Positions 39,214 through 49,403 of a DNA stretch of 64,000 nt are shown here, one piece after another (the first letter of the stretch is position 1; the number at the start of each line of letters is the position of its first letter). The position numbers and the translations under genes are program-made. The DNA comes from Cystobasidium ongulense (Eukaryota > Basidiomycota > Cystobasidiomycetes > Cystobasidiales > Cystobasidiaceae): assembly GCA_022835595.1 (NCBI GenBank), contig BQUP01000002.1, positions 558,001 to 622,000 of the forward strand, in the 5' to 3' direction. A model generated the notes under the pieces. The model did not search any database, had not been told where the DNA came from, and worked only from the letters and a program-made list of their open reading frames with translations.

Positions 39214-40195
39214 TCAGTGACAGGCCATGCCCTTCTCAGCTTCAACGTGAGGCGAACTATGAAAGACAAAATGCCCGACGAAAGCTCCACTAACAATGAA
39301 GGCCATAATTGTCAGAACGAAGAAGTTCACAAGTCGAAGAAGTGTCCCTGCTTACGACAAGACGGCTAGGATCAACCAGGCATTGTACCTGAAAAGCGGA
39401 AGGATAGACTCAGCTCAGATGAACTACACGGGTGGTTCAGTCAATGATGCTCACGTCATGATCACAAGCATAAGAAAGAAGCTGTTTTGTCATTCGGAGG
39501 AATGTCAGTCGATGTTCATAGACAGCGTGCGTACTTATTGACGTACGATAACGCCACGTTGTAGGTGTATAAAGCAGACCGCTGCAGCTTCTGGATGGTC
39601 GTATAGTGACCTCGTCTAACATTGCGCATTGCGCCTCCGAATTAGCAGGTCTTGCTCATGTGTACAGGCAAATATGTTGGCTCACACGTTGCTCCACATT
39701 ACTGGGGTCGGAGCCCGCTCTCCAAGCAATGGATCTCGCGCTCCATCGTTACTACTCCGTCTACTTCGTAACGATCCACTTGAGCGGATACTGAGTTCTA
39801 GCATGCCAGGTAATAAGCGTGAGTATTCGTACAGTACAGCCAGGCCAAAGATCGCTAGCATGTAAAAGACGAGCGTTGCGAAGTTGTGTATCCTGAACGC
39901 TAACGATGAAAACCGCGAAAAATGTGTCAGTCGTCGTTGGCGTTGGAGCTGGATACAATATCCAGCAACACGTGCATAACGGCAGCGCACCTGGATGAAC
40001 GATACAGGTGTCTGTATAGTCGGCTAAAGTCAGTGCAACGAGACTGGATCAGTCAGGTCTTGCGAAAGTGAGCATGGGTGTGTTGCCCTTACCGTTCCAC
40101 AGCATCGACATAGAACCCATGCATTGCATCGCGCCCCCGCCGTGCTCCATTCCACCGTGGTCCATACCACCGTGATCCATTCCACCGTGGTCCAT
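39214..40195 (-). CDS. CTR-family copper transporter
   Basis: Seven exons (40195-40093, 40011-39991, 39899-39688, 39581-39547, 39481-39455, 39388-39356, 39289-39214) give 168 aa. The N-terminus has four Met-Asp/Glu-His-Gly-Gly repeats and then MQCMGSMSMLWN, a Cu(I)-binding Met cluster. DTCIVHP leads into TM1. A cytosolic loop of ~50 residues precedes TM2, which holds the MxxxM-like FFLMLVIMTYN core. TM3 is AWLILAVLSGAFVGHFVF with a GxxxG-like packing motif, and the protein ends in MACH. Such proteins import Cu+ as trimers at the plasma membrane or vacuole. The exon structure is extreme for so small a protein. The start ATG lies inside CCATGG. Confidence 0.92.
40136..40195 (-). repeat. Four 15-bp tandem repeats encoding Met-Asp/Glu-His-Gly-Gly
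   Basis: Four near-identical 15-bp units (ATGGACCACGGTGGA type) form the first 20 codons of the copper transporter. Three encode MDHGG and the last MEHGG. Copy number could vary between strains and would change the number of metal ligands. Confidence 0.9.
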
Positions 40196-41342
40196 GGCAG
40201 ATGTCAAAGAGTACTTGGAACCTCTTGACGGTGTCGCAGCTCTATGGCTAGCGGCTGTCGCGCTGTCGTATGATCAGTACGGAATCAACATGTGGCGGAT
40301 GGGTTGGGCAACCTCTTCCATGGTCGCTTGATGGCTTCCGTCCATCGTATGCTCGTCGGATTGAGAGAGTGGGAGGATGAGGCAGATGGAACAGCAGGGA
40401 CACTTAAGCATAGGTCCTCGAATCTGCCTGGACTCTATTTCACCATGCTGCTGCTGCTCTTTCCGATCATCCTCGAAGCTATCCTCTTTGTTCGCAACAA
40501 TGGAGAAGCAACAATGGTCGCTTCAACGCACAATGCATGTTTCGCAGAAGGTGCTTTGGGAGCAAGAGAGCTGCATCGTCATCTTCGATGTATTACTGAA
40601 AAAGGCTGCGCTGGAGCGTCCTGCAGGCTAATAGTCAATATTGCTATTTCACTAACGCCAGAAGATCTACAATGGAAGACCGCGTGATGTGCTTGAGGTC
40701 GAAATAGTGCGAAAAGGCATGATACTGCAGGTATCTCTGATCAAGAGCAGTAGGTTTGTCATGCCCTGACGGTGTTGCCGGTCAGTGAAGAGCTATAGCT
40801 GAGATACACGCTCAAATCCACCGTGTCGAAGTTACGAAACCTCCTGCATAAAGACCTGAGTGCCCCCGGCTCAAGAGCAGCTCAGCCTGTTCAAACCCAT
40901 AAAGCGACGAAGCTCGCGCGGACTACTGTACTCTGGTGTTCCGATCTTATAGCGCCTGCGGACGAGTGTGGTCAGAGGATACTGCCCAGCAAGGACTACA
41001 AGTTAGCCGTGTGGACCAGAAGTGTCCGTGCTGTTGGCTGCTGAGATGGGAAACCTGAACGAGGAATAGTCTAGTTTGCTTGTTGTTAGATTGTACGCCA
41101 GCAGGGTGATCTTCTTCGATGCACAATTTCAGTTGGACACGAGGGCGAATTGCTGTCTGATATGTGGACAGAGCACACTCTCTGGAGTTCAGAATTACGG
41201 AATACCAGACCTTGCGTATGTGTCGAAAGCAGAAGGGCGATTCGACCAAATTATTTGATCGCTGGCCGACGACGCGGCCGACCTTTCTTCTTCGCAAGCG
41301 CTGCCCACCTCCAAACGACCCAGCTCCACCTTTATATTCACA
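40196..41342. promoter_or_regulatory. 1.15 kb divergent promoter region, CTR and MSS51
   Basis: Separates the start codons of the copper transporter and MSS51. Open frames of 131 and 48 codons on the plus strand near 40194-40690 have no recognisable motif and start at or within the CTR start region, so they are not called genes. No exact copper-response element could be confirmed by eye. Confidence 0.5.
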
Positions 41343-42993
41343 ATGCTACACTCTTCTCGCACAAGACTGGTAGCTAGTGCGATATGCAAGAGAGCGGGAA
41401 TGCGAAGACCTGCTGGCACTGGCCGGTTCGCCATGCAGCCTGCAGCAGCAGCAGCAGCGCTCCCAACCTGGCAAGCCGAAGCTAGACGTTCGCTCTTCGG
41501 CTTTGGAGGTAGCAAGAGCAAGCAAAAGGCTGCAGAGTCAGCAACGCCTGCACCATTGCTTGCTCAAGATGACCTGTTCCATCCTGTAAGTGTCGCTTCG
41601 AGTGTCCGATCACGAAATCGCGACTTCTTCGGCCTTGCAATTCGTAGATGAAAGCTGATACTATCGCTGCTGCAGCTATCTCAATCGCCCTTTCCTGAGA
41701 TGCGCGAAAAGGCGAAACGTGTGCGAGAGCAAGCCTACTGCCCTGTGTCTCTGTCGAAGGGACAAATGAAACATGTTGAATACGAGTGCCCAAATTGCGG
41801 CTGGCCTACACACTACTCTCGAGCGGAGTGGGAGCAGGACACAGAGCATGGAAGATACTGGCCACGTCTACGAGAAGTCAATGAAGACGAACACGACTTG
41901 CGATCTGGAAGAGAATTGGGCGAATTCAATGCTCTGGCTGGTCCGCAACCTTATGAAGAAGCTATCAGCATGGCAAGCTGGGATGTCTTCTTCTACACTC
42001 GAGGCTTTCCTTCCATCGATAGTGACCGAAGCCGTAGACACGTCTCAAAGCTCCTTACCTTCCCTATCACCGTTGGCACAGTCCTGCACGAAAGCTCGCC
42101 TTACAATACAAGAAATCAACGCCTAACGCCAGAAGGCCTAAGATCGTTAACAGGTAGGCTCAGAGTATACGGAAAGAAATGGCTTTTCTTACTGACATTC
42201 CACACTATTCCTAGCTCTACGACAGTCGCTTCACCCAGCTCTAGGGGCCAAGCCTACTATCACAGGGCGACCACAAGAGCCGATTCGGCTGTTCATCCTT
42301 GGCGCACGAGCAGAATCATCTTTACCACCGCACGTATGGCAACAGCTATCACATCTTTTCCAGCCGAATGTGGCCTTCCATATCTACTTTATCGGACCGG
42401 ACGTGCTTTTCACGCATAAAGAACAAGGAGCAGCTATGCACGTGAAGGAGACCACCAAGTACGGAGTTCCAGCTTTCACGACGTATATTAGCGAGCAACT
42501 CTCCTTGACGAGCATCAAGGCACCTTACGACAAGGTGCACGATTCTTTCGGTGGATTCGACCCATACAAGTGAGCTTGAGGTGATACGGCAGGGAAGCAC
42601 ATTGATCTGACTGCCTGGTCTTGTAGCGATGTATTCTTCTCCTTCTCGCCAGGCTTTGGCTTCCCGGACGAGGCCGATCCATCCAAGCCACAAGCATTGA
42701 CAAATTGGTCCAAGACGCTTTCACAAGTCTTGAGCACCAAGGCGCCCTTGTTCTGCACTGGCTTCTCTCCTGCCGATGTCGAAAGAGATGTCCTTGCGCT
42801 CGATACCTTACAGAGCCAAGGGACTCAGGGCGAATTTGATTGGATCCTCACACCCGGTGAGAACACTTTCCGAAGCGACAAGTGGGAGATCTTGGAGGCC
42901 GATCCTAGAGTGGCAGCAAAGGCAAACTGGGGAATATGGGGTATCCGCGGCCGCCTGTATGAAGTAGACGAGAAGACATTGCAGATTGATTAA
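41343..42993 (+). CDS. MSS51: Mitochondrial COX1 translation factor Mss51
   Basis: Four exons (41343-41585, 41676-42153, 42215-42569, 42627-42993) give 480 aa. The N-terminus is Arg/Ser/Ala-rich with no acids, as in mitochondrial presequences. The Mss51 signature is clear: CPVSLSKGQMKHVEYECP, NCGWPTHYS, then ASWDVFFYTRGFPSI and LTFPITVGTVLHESSPY. The C-terminal half has IYFIGPDVLF and DVFFSFSPGFGFPDE. In yeast Mss51 activates translation of COX1 mRNA and binds newly made Cox1, linking translation to cytochrome oxidase assembly. It shares its upstream region with a copper importer. Confidence 0.92.
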
Positions 42994-43165
42994 CACACAG
43001 TCTCTTGTCCTGCAACGTCGATTGGCAATTTGGAGAAACCCCATTGTAACCTACACTAATAGCTTAAATCTGATCCCACTGATAGTACCAAAAGACCAAA
43101 AGAGCTAGCTCTTTTGATGCGCATAGTATTAATACAAGTTACAATACAGCATCATAAGAGCCAGC

Positions 43166-44573
43166 CTACGACATCGCTCGCAATGCTCCGTACAATAAGT
43201 TTATGCTCAAACCTGCGACTATAGCCATTTGCATTCGTTTGCTAAAGACGGGAGTTTCACCTTCTGCTGCTCTAAAGAAGAACAATGGTAGGAAGGGAAA
43301 GAAGAAGCCGACAATGACGCCCTTGAATAGTGTACCATACATGTCGCCAGTTGCTGTGTAGACCGAACGTTAGCTACTGCACACGAAAACACGGAACAGC
43401 AGTGTTCTTACGGCCTGTCAAATCACCCGCGCCTCCGGTACCGAGATTGTCCATCCACTGCTCTTCCAACGCTCTAGCATGTTCGTCCTCGTCTGGAGAA
43501 TCGCGTCAGCACAGCTTCTTCAAACGTGTGTCAGAAGGACTTTTTATTACCTCCTGTGACCACCGTATCACCAGGACCATCTACGTGGAACTGGGCACGT
43601 ATGTTTGCAATCTCCTCTTCCGAGAAGCCAGCTTCCCGGAGTCTGTCGAAACCGGCTAGTGGCGCCCTGGTATTTGTCTGCGAAGCAAAAGGCAGTTGCG
43701 TGAGTAGTCGCATTACACAGAGTCGCACACTTGGCAACTCACTTGCTGCTGCTCCGGAGCTGCTTCGGTCTCTTGCTCTAGACTGCCAGGTTCACCGACG
43801 GAACAATGCAGCCAGATTCTCGTAGCGACAAGGGGAGGTTGCGATTCAGAAGGATCCTTTTGTTTCCCTTTGCCCTTTTCTATGCTTGTCAACGGCTTCT
43901 TGGAGTCTGTATAGCTTTCGAACGGATTCATAGAAGCTGTCGATTGATGACCGTTGTGGCGACCATCGTGCGACTCATTTGTATTAATACTGCCGGACTC
44001 GTCGAATGAGTGGACAGCCCGGTTGACAACTCCTTCAAGTAGGTCGCCTATGTTTGACTTGTTCTCCCGGTCTTCCTGGGTACGTTGTCGCTGAAGCAGG
44101 CTTGTCATGTAGGGCACGAGACGAACGCCATCCATCAGAACGCGGCCTAGGTATATAAGCCGCAGACGGTTCGTTGACAAGCTGGGTCGCAATATGCGTA
44201 TCTAAAGACACAATCGAAAGCGTCAGTGTCGTTCTTGCGTATGCGCTGCAGCAAAGGTGCCGAGACGCACCCGTCGCTTGACGTCTCGGATAGCCTCGCC
44301 ATTGTTCACGTAGATATCAACGAGGTCATCCGTGGTGCCGTCTGTAAAGCGTATGCTGAAGGACATGCCCTTGATGGCTTCCAGGTCTGCTGATCCATCG
44401 TCGCCATCCCCGTCTTTGCCGTCCTGCCTGTCCACGTCGTCGTCGTCGGTGTCGAGTGCTCGTCCCTTGCCTTTGCTCCCACCACTTTTGGTGCTGCCTA
44501 TCGAGGGTGGCTTGCTTCGTTCCAGCCGTCTGCTGCTCGTCGAAGCACCATAATCAGATACTGGAGGCGCCAT
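43166..44573 (-). CDS. DSC3: DSC E3 ligase complex subunit 3 (ubiquitin-like, DUF2407)
   Basis: Five exons (44573-44271, 44201-43743, 43677-43551, 43492-43412, 43353-43166) give 385 aa. After an acidic N-terminus comes a ubiquitin-like domain (MSFSIRFTDGTTDDLVDIYV ... STNRLRLIYLGRVLMDG). A disordered linker leads to the C-terminal DUF2407 part: LAGFDRLREAGFSEEEI, ANIRAQFHV and DEDEHARALEEQWMDNLG. Two hydrophobic helices follow (GVIVGFFFPFLPLFFF; AIVAGLSINLLYGALRAM). Dsc3 is a Golgi/endosome membrane subunit of the Dsc ubiquitin ligase that in S. pombe is needed to activate SREBP. Convergent with MSS51 (about 170 bp). Confidence 0.9.
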
Positions 44574-46451
44574 TCACCGCGAGTTGCCCTGATGCGGTGG
44601 TTCGAAGACAAAGAAGACACGTCCAACTGGGTCGGGTATACGCTGCCGACCTCTACGTGCAAAATATAGTGTTTGCGTCCCGAAAGCTTATGTGCAAGGC
44701 TTGACATTGCACTACTGTTCGTCACACAACATGATCCAGCTCATGCCCCCTTCTGCTGCTTCTGGTCCCTTGGGTCTGGCCATTCAAGACGGTGCTTGGC
44801 GGCCTTCAAAACGCAGATAAATGACAGCCGACTTACATCAGTCACTACATGTATTCAGGACGGCTAGAAGCGTCGGATTTGCAATAGCTTCTTGGTCCCA
44901 GGTCGTGCTCGCCGGCGCACCGCGAACACCGAATTGGCAAAGGGTATCCTGGGCGAATCTGTCAAGATCAGAGATCAGAAGCAGAGCAGTCAACCGTTTG
45001 ATTCAACACTTAAATCGTTGTGTCTGATGTCGAGAAGGCTTCCGATTTTTAGGTAGGTAGGAGTAAGGGTGTCATCCACTAGGTCTTGTGGAAACATCTC
45101 GAGAATACTTCGCAACAAGCTTTGGTAAGTTAGGCTTAATCGCGGATATGTCTACAAATTTAAGCAGCACTAAATACTCACACCAAAATCACATAGGTCA
45201 TTGAGCTGGCTTGAGATTCGCCTCTTACTGCTACTGATCTACAAGTTCCGCAACTTCTGATGCGGGTTCCTTGATGACCTGGAGTCCCGGTCGCAACAAC
45301 GCCAGATATAAGCCACTACTTGGATTTGTGTGCCAAATAAAAGACCAGAAATAACTACGAGAGGCCCCTGGCCTACTCCAAGACTAATTTGCTACTGATG
45401 AGGTCGGCAGCAAACTCCACAAGCTCTGGTCTATCGCAATGCCCTCAAGATGTTTGCACAGCTGGGAGAAATACTCCTTTTTTAAGACTGTACTATCACC
45501 ATAGAATCCTTAGGAAACCAGTTACACAACCCATATTCTCTTCCATCCTACGGCGTCCGCTGCCATTTTGTGAGTGGTGATACGCAGAAAACCTGGCCGG
45601 TATGCTTTCAAGTCATAAATTACTCATAAATCATCTGCATACCTAACCTTGAATTATCCATTATCATAGCTGCGGTACTAGCAGACTGTTGTAAGAGCTA
45701 CCGGAGCTTGTTCAGTGGGTGCCGTATCGTGGCAACCGTGTCACGTGAGTTCGCCGACCATTGCTGCCGGTGACTGGATTGTCTTGTGTTTCTCTTGCCG
45801 CCTTCTCATATGGGGTAGTTACCATACTACCGTAAGTATAATAATTCATGGCTAGCTAGCTAATGCTGCGTACTTTGCTCGACTGGATACCATGAGACGC
45901 AACGGGCTTGACCTGTATTGCGCAGCCAGACCGCGAAAGACCGTAGCCAGCTCCTACCACTTCTCTCGAAATCCCAACGCCAACAATCCAAAGCTACCGG
46001 TACCGGTACCGCAGGTACACCTCGAGCAGTCTATCATCAGATGAGTTCGGCCACCGCCTTGACGTGCAGCATAATTGCCATTTAGTAGTTATACGGGGAA
46101 ATGGGAAAAGGCCGGGCAGGAAGAAGATCTCGGTCGCCGCGTTTCCACTGCGCCTGCCGAAAAACCAGGAAGCAGCGCCCGTTGCTTCTGCTACAAGCTG
46201 TGATAACAGCACTTCAAGCCTGCGGATATCCTATCAGATGTCGGCTTGTTCGCATTTCTGTCGTGGGTGACGGTCTCCGTTGAGCCGAGTGCAAGGACGT
46301 GATCAAGATAAGCCAGCAAAGCTGCAACTTCGTGCAAGCTTGCCTGTGAAGCAAACGCGGGTTCCCCTCCTCCAGGTTGGTCTTCAGCGAGCTTTCGTAT
46401 ACCGACACAGTGTCTAGATAAGACGCCTATCACAGTCCGTCTCACTTCAAG
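44574..46451. other. 1.9 kb intergenic region, no gene recognised
   Basis: Longest gene-free stretch of the window, between divergent DSC3 and the MFS transporter. Only short, motif-free open frames are present. Several splice-like donors occur but no coding chain could be built around them. It contains short self-complementary tracts: GGCTAGCTAGCTA near 45848 and ACCGGTACCGGTACCG near 45998. Long promoter regions are common upstream of regulated transporters, which is an inference here. A non-coding RNA cannot be excluded. Confidence 0.5.
45995..46014. repeat. GGTACC-rich short tandem/palindromic tract
   Basis: Three overlapping copies of ACCGGT/GGTACC lie side by side about 440 bp upstream of the MFS start codon. 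Each copy is its own reverse complement. Role unknown. Confidence 0.6.
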
Positions 46452-48707
46452 ATGTCAGGCTCTCAGACTTCTCTCTCCGCTGGAGATGAAAAGTTTATTC
46501 CGTCCGCAGACAAGTCTATCTCGTCTGTCCATATAGATGACAAGGCCCGTCGCAGCGGCCGATGGAAGCTGGATATCATCATTACTGGATTCAGTACCCT
46601 GATCTACCTCATGTCGTATGTTCACAGCCTCTGGGAATGCTGAACAAAAATCTACAAGCTGTCTGACTCACTTGAATCACTTGTCACTTGGCCCCGTAAC
46701 GTCGCCTGAATTCGTACATCCCATATCGTAATGTTTACTGCATTGTACTATCCTTCAGCTTCCTGGACAAGGTGAGTGCACCCAAGCCCAGGCTAAACAT
46801 CGTATTCAGTTCATGCATGCTGATTGTGGCCAACGACACGACAGGCCAATCTCGGTAATGTGCGTTTGCAAAGGACGGTCCAGAATCTGTTGGCGCCCAT
46901 CTGACCGACACTACATTCACAGGCCAACGCAGCTGGCTTGTCCAAAGATCTCGGAATGTCATCTCGTCAATATTCGATCATTCTCACCGTTTTCTACGTA
47001 CCCTACATTCTGGCCGAATACCCCGCTGCTCTTCTATTGAAAAAGCTGGGTCCCCATAGAATGCTTCCAGCTCTCACTGTCGCTTTTGGTCTCACAACTG
47101 CCCTACAAGGACTCGTAACTTCATATGGCGGATTGTTTGCATGCCGCATTGTATTGGCTTTGACAGAAGGTGACTAAGTCGAAAGTTGTGTGCACTGTTC
47201 CGGTAGACTGCTGACATGGCTTTTCGTTGCTCCACAGGTGGTATCATCCCTTCCCTCTGTTTGTATCTCTCCAACTTCTATGCTACCCAAGAATACCAGC
47301 TACGGTGAGTATTGCCCGTCCTATTTGCCACTGAGAAAATGCTGACGGTTTCAACAGATGCACAATCCTCTTCTCAGCTATCACATTAGCAGGTGCCTTC
47401 GCAGGCCTCTTTGCAGCGGCGTTAGTTAATCTGGATGGTGTTCTCGGGCACGCGGGATGGGGTAGGTTGCAAGCTTGTACTATTTGTTAGCGAGAGAGAA
47501 GCTAAGATCAACTGTGCAGCCTGGGTCTTCATCGTTGAGGGCATTCTTACTATCGTGGTCGCCCTGGCAGCGTTCGTCTTCATGACTCCATCCATCGAGA
47601 AATCCTGGTGGCTTAAGCCTGAAGAGAAGGTTGCCCTCCGTGCAGTTATGAACGCTTCTAGTCGTGCTGGCGAAGAGCACGGTGTCTTTAGCTGGAAAGA
47701 GTATGTCATGCCTGCGTCCATTAGCTAAAGATCATGGCTAATCTTCCATCATCAATCAGGGTCTTCTCCGTCTTCAAGCATCCTTTTGGACTTCTTTGCT
47801 GGATATTGAACATGTCGATGGCTATCATTCTCTTCAGCATGGCCTACTTGTGAGTTCTTCCCTCGATGCAAGTTTCAGTCACATGCTAATCGTCTCGTCG
47901 CCTTTGACCAACAGCCTACCCACGATTGTCCGAGGCTTCGGCTACAGTCCAACTATTACTCAGCTACGAACGGTACCACCCTATGCCGTCGTCTTTGTCA
48001 TCACTCTCCTTCTCGCACCTTTGAGTGACAAGAAGCGCATTCGTGGCCCTCTCGTATCGTTCTACGGTGGACTTGCTATTATCGGCTGCGCTATGCAATT
48101 GACCTGCAAGAGCCCCGGTGCGCGATATGGTGCTATTTTCCTGCAGATCTGTGAGTGATCATCAAGAAGCTCGGGATGACATGAAATATCCATACTCACG
48201 TTCCTGGTACTTGCACCAGTCGGTGGCTACGCAACCTCACCTGCTATCTCGTGCTGGATGGTCGACAATGCCGCTCCTCACTACGCCCGCGCTACTATGA
48301 TTGCATGGTGCTTCACCTTTACCCAAATTGGTGGTATCATTTCAACCGTAAGTTGACTTTAGGTCCGTTCGGTAACAAGCATGCCTTGCATTGACATGCC
48401 ATGTATCATCTTCAGTGGATCTACCCCGTCAGCGAAGCACCGTATTATCCCACAGGTGCCAAAGTCAGCATGGCCGCTGCAATCATCCTCTTTACCTTCC
48501 CTTGGATCCTGGACTACATGCTCCTCCGGGCTAACAAGCAGAGAGAGGCGAAATTGGCTGAGCTACCTGCCGACCATGTCTTCCCCGAGGGACCTGTCGG
48601 TCACATGGATGGTGAGCTGCAGACTTTGGTATTTGCGTACGTGGCGTGCTTCCTGTGCTGATCTTTTTCGTTTCCTCCATGCAGTTCGATTCCGATATGT
48701 CCTATAA
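46452..48707 (+). CDS. MFS transporter, anion:cation symporter type (Tna1/Dal5-like)
   Basis: Twelve exons (46452-46615, 46759-46771, 46845-46859, 46923-47169, 47238-47304, 47358-47461, 47520-47700, 47760-47849, 47915-48150, 48220-48347, 48416-48611, 48685-48707) give 487 aa. The TM1-TM2 loop reads FLDKANLGNANAAGLSKDLG, the family signature (usually LDRxNxGNA), and is carried partly by two microexons of 13 and 15 nt. TM4-5 holds FACRIVLALTEGGIIPSLCLY. The protein ends FRYVL, the normal terminus of this family, which fixed the final intron (48612-48684). Known relatives import nicotinate, allantoate, pantothenate or similar carboxylates. The exact substrate is not visible. Confidence 0.9.
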
Positions 48708-49403
48708 GCGTAAAGGCACCCTATAGAGACAAGTCCACAACACAGTGGGCAGATTTGTCCCATTCGTTGATGCTATAATCACAAGCTATAACTGTTAGAA
48801 GCGGTACTGGTACAAGGGAAGCGAGACAGCATCCAAGGATCTGTCCAGCAGTTGATTCATTGTGTAAATTAGGGAATACAGGTCGTGAAAATTAGGTCGC
48901 GTCCGGTCTACTTTTTCGACTGACTTTGGCCGTTGCAGACCCAGTACGACCTGGAGCTGCTGTGGCAATTGTTATTTGAAAGGAACCAAGTGTACTGTTG
49001 CTCATGGGGTGGGACGGACACACGTATTTGGTGACTCAAGGTGTTTGTTGCGGCAGATAGAAGCTGACCCCATCCAGCGCGGATGTTGTCAAGGTGAAGG
49101 GAAGTGGCTGGTCAATTTACGCGTTGCAAATACGCGTCTCGGCAGATGATCGAGCCCGCGAAGAGAAGCGACGAGCGAGACTGAGCGAGACGTCCACCCG
49201 CGAGTCACTCAGTCTTCCATACTCTCTGCACACTCGTTGGACACACTCAAACCACACGCTCTTTCTACTGGCTCCTTGTCCGCTTCAAGCCAGATCGTCG
49301 CGCTTGCCAATACCTCACGCGCCAGCAAGCAGGCTTCTCATCCGGCCTGGGCCATTATTCCAGACAGGAAGGACAGCAGTGGAACGCCTGAGCAGCCGCA
49401 ACG
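48708..49403. promoter_or_regulatory. Intergenic region upstream of RIF1
   Basis: About 700 bp between the MFS stop and the RIF1 ATG, holding the MFS 3' UTR and the RIF1 promoter and 5' UTR. The 132-codon open frame at 49094-49492 overlaps the start of RIF1 in another frame and looks spurious. Nothing else was recognised. Confidence 0.5.

Noticed and set aside
40194-40690. Plus-strand open frames of 48 and 131 codons upstream of the copper transporter
   Set aside because: The 48-codon frame starts on the opposite strand of the transporter's own CCATGG start, and neither frame shows a motif, family resemblance or supporting splice pattern. Overlap with a divergent promoter explains them as chance.
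44574-45060. Possible second tRNA or 5S rRNA gene downstream of the DSC3 start
   Set aside because: No paired A and B boxes, acceptor stem or 5S internal control region could be found on either strand.
48612-48684. MFS C-terminus read through to QTLVFA... or DSDMSYKRKG
   Set aside because: Using the donor at 48612 instead gives an in-frame ending DVRFRYVL, the typical terminus of this transporter family.
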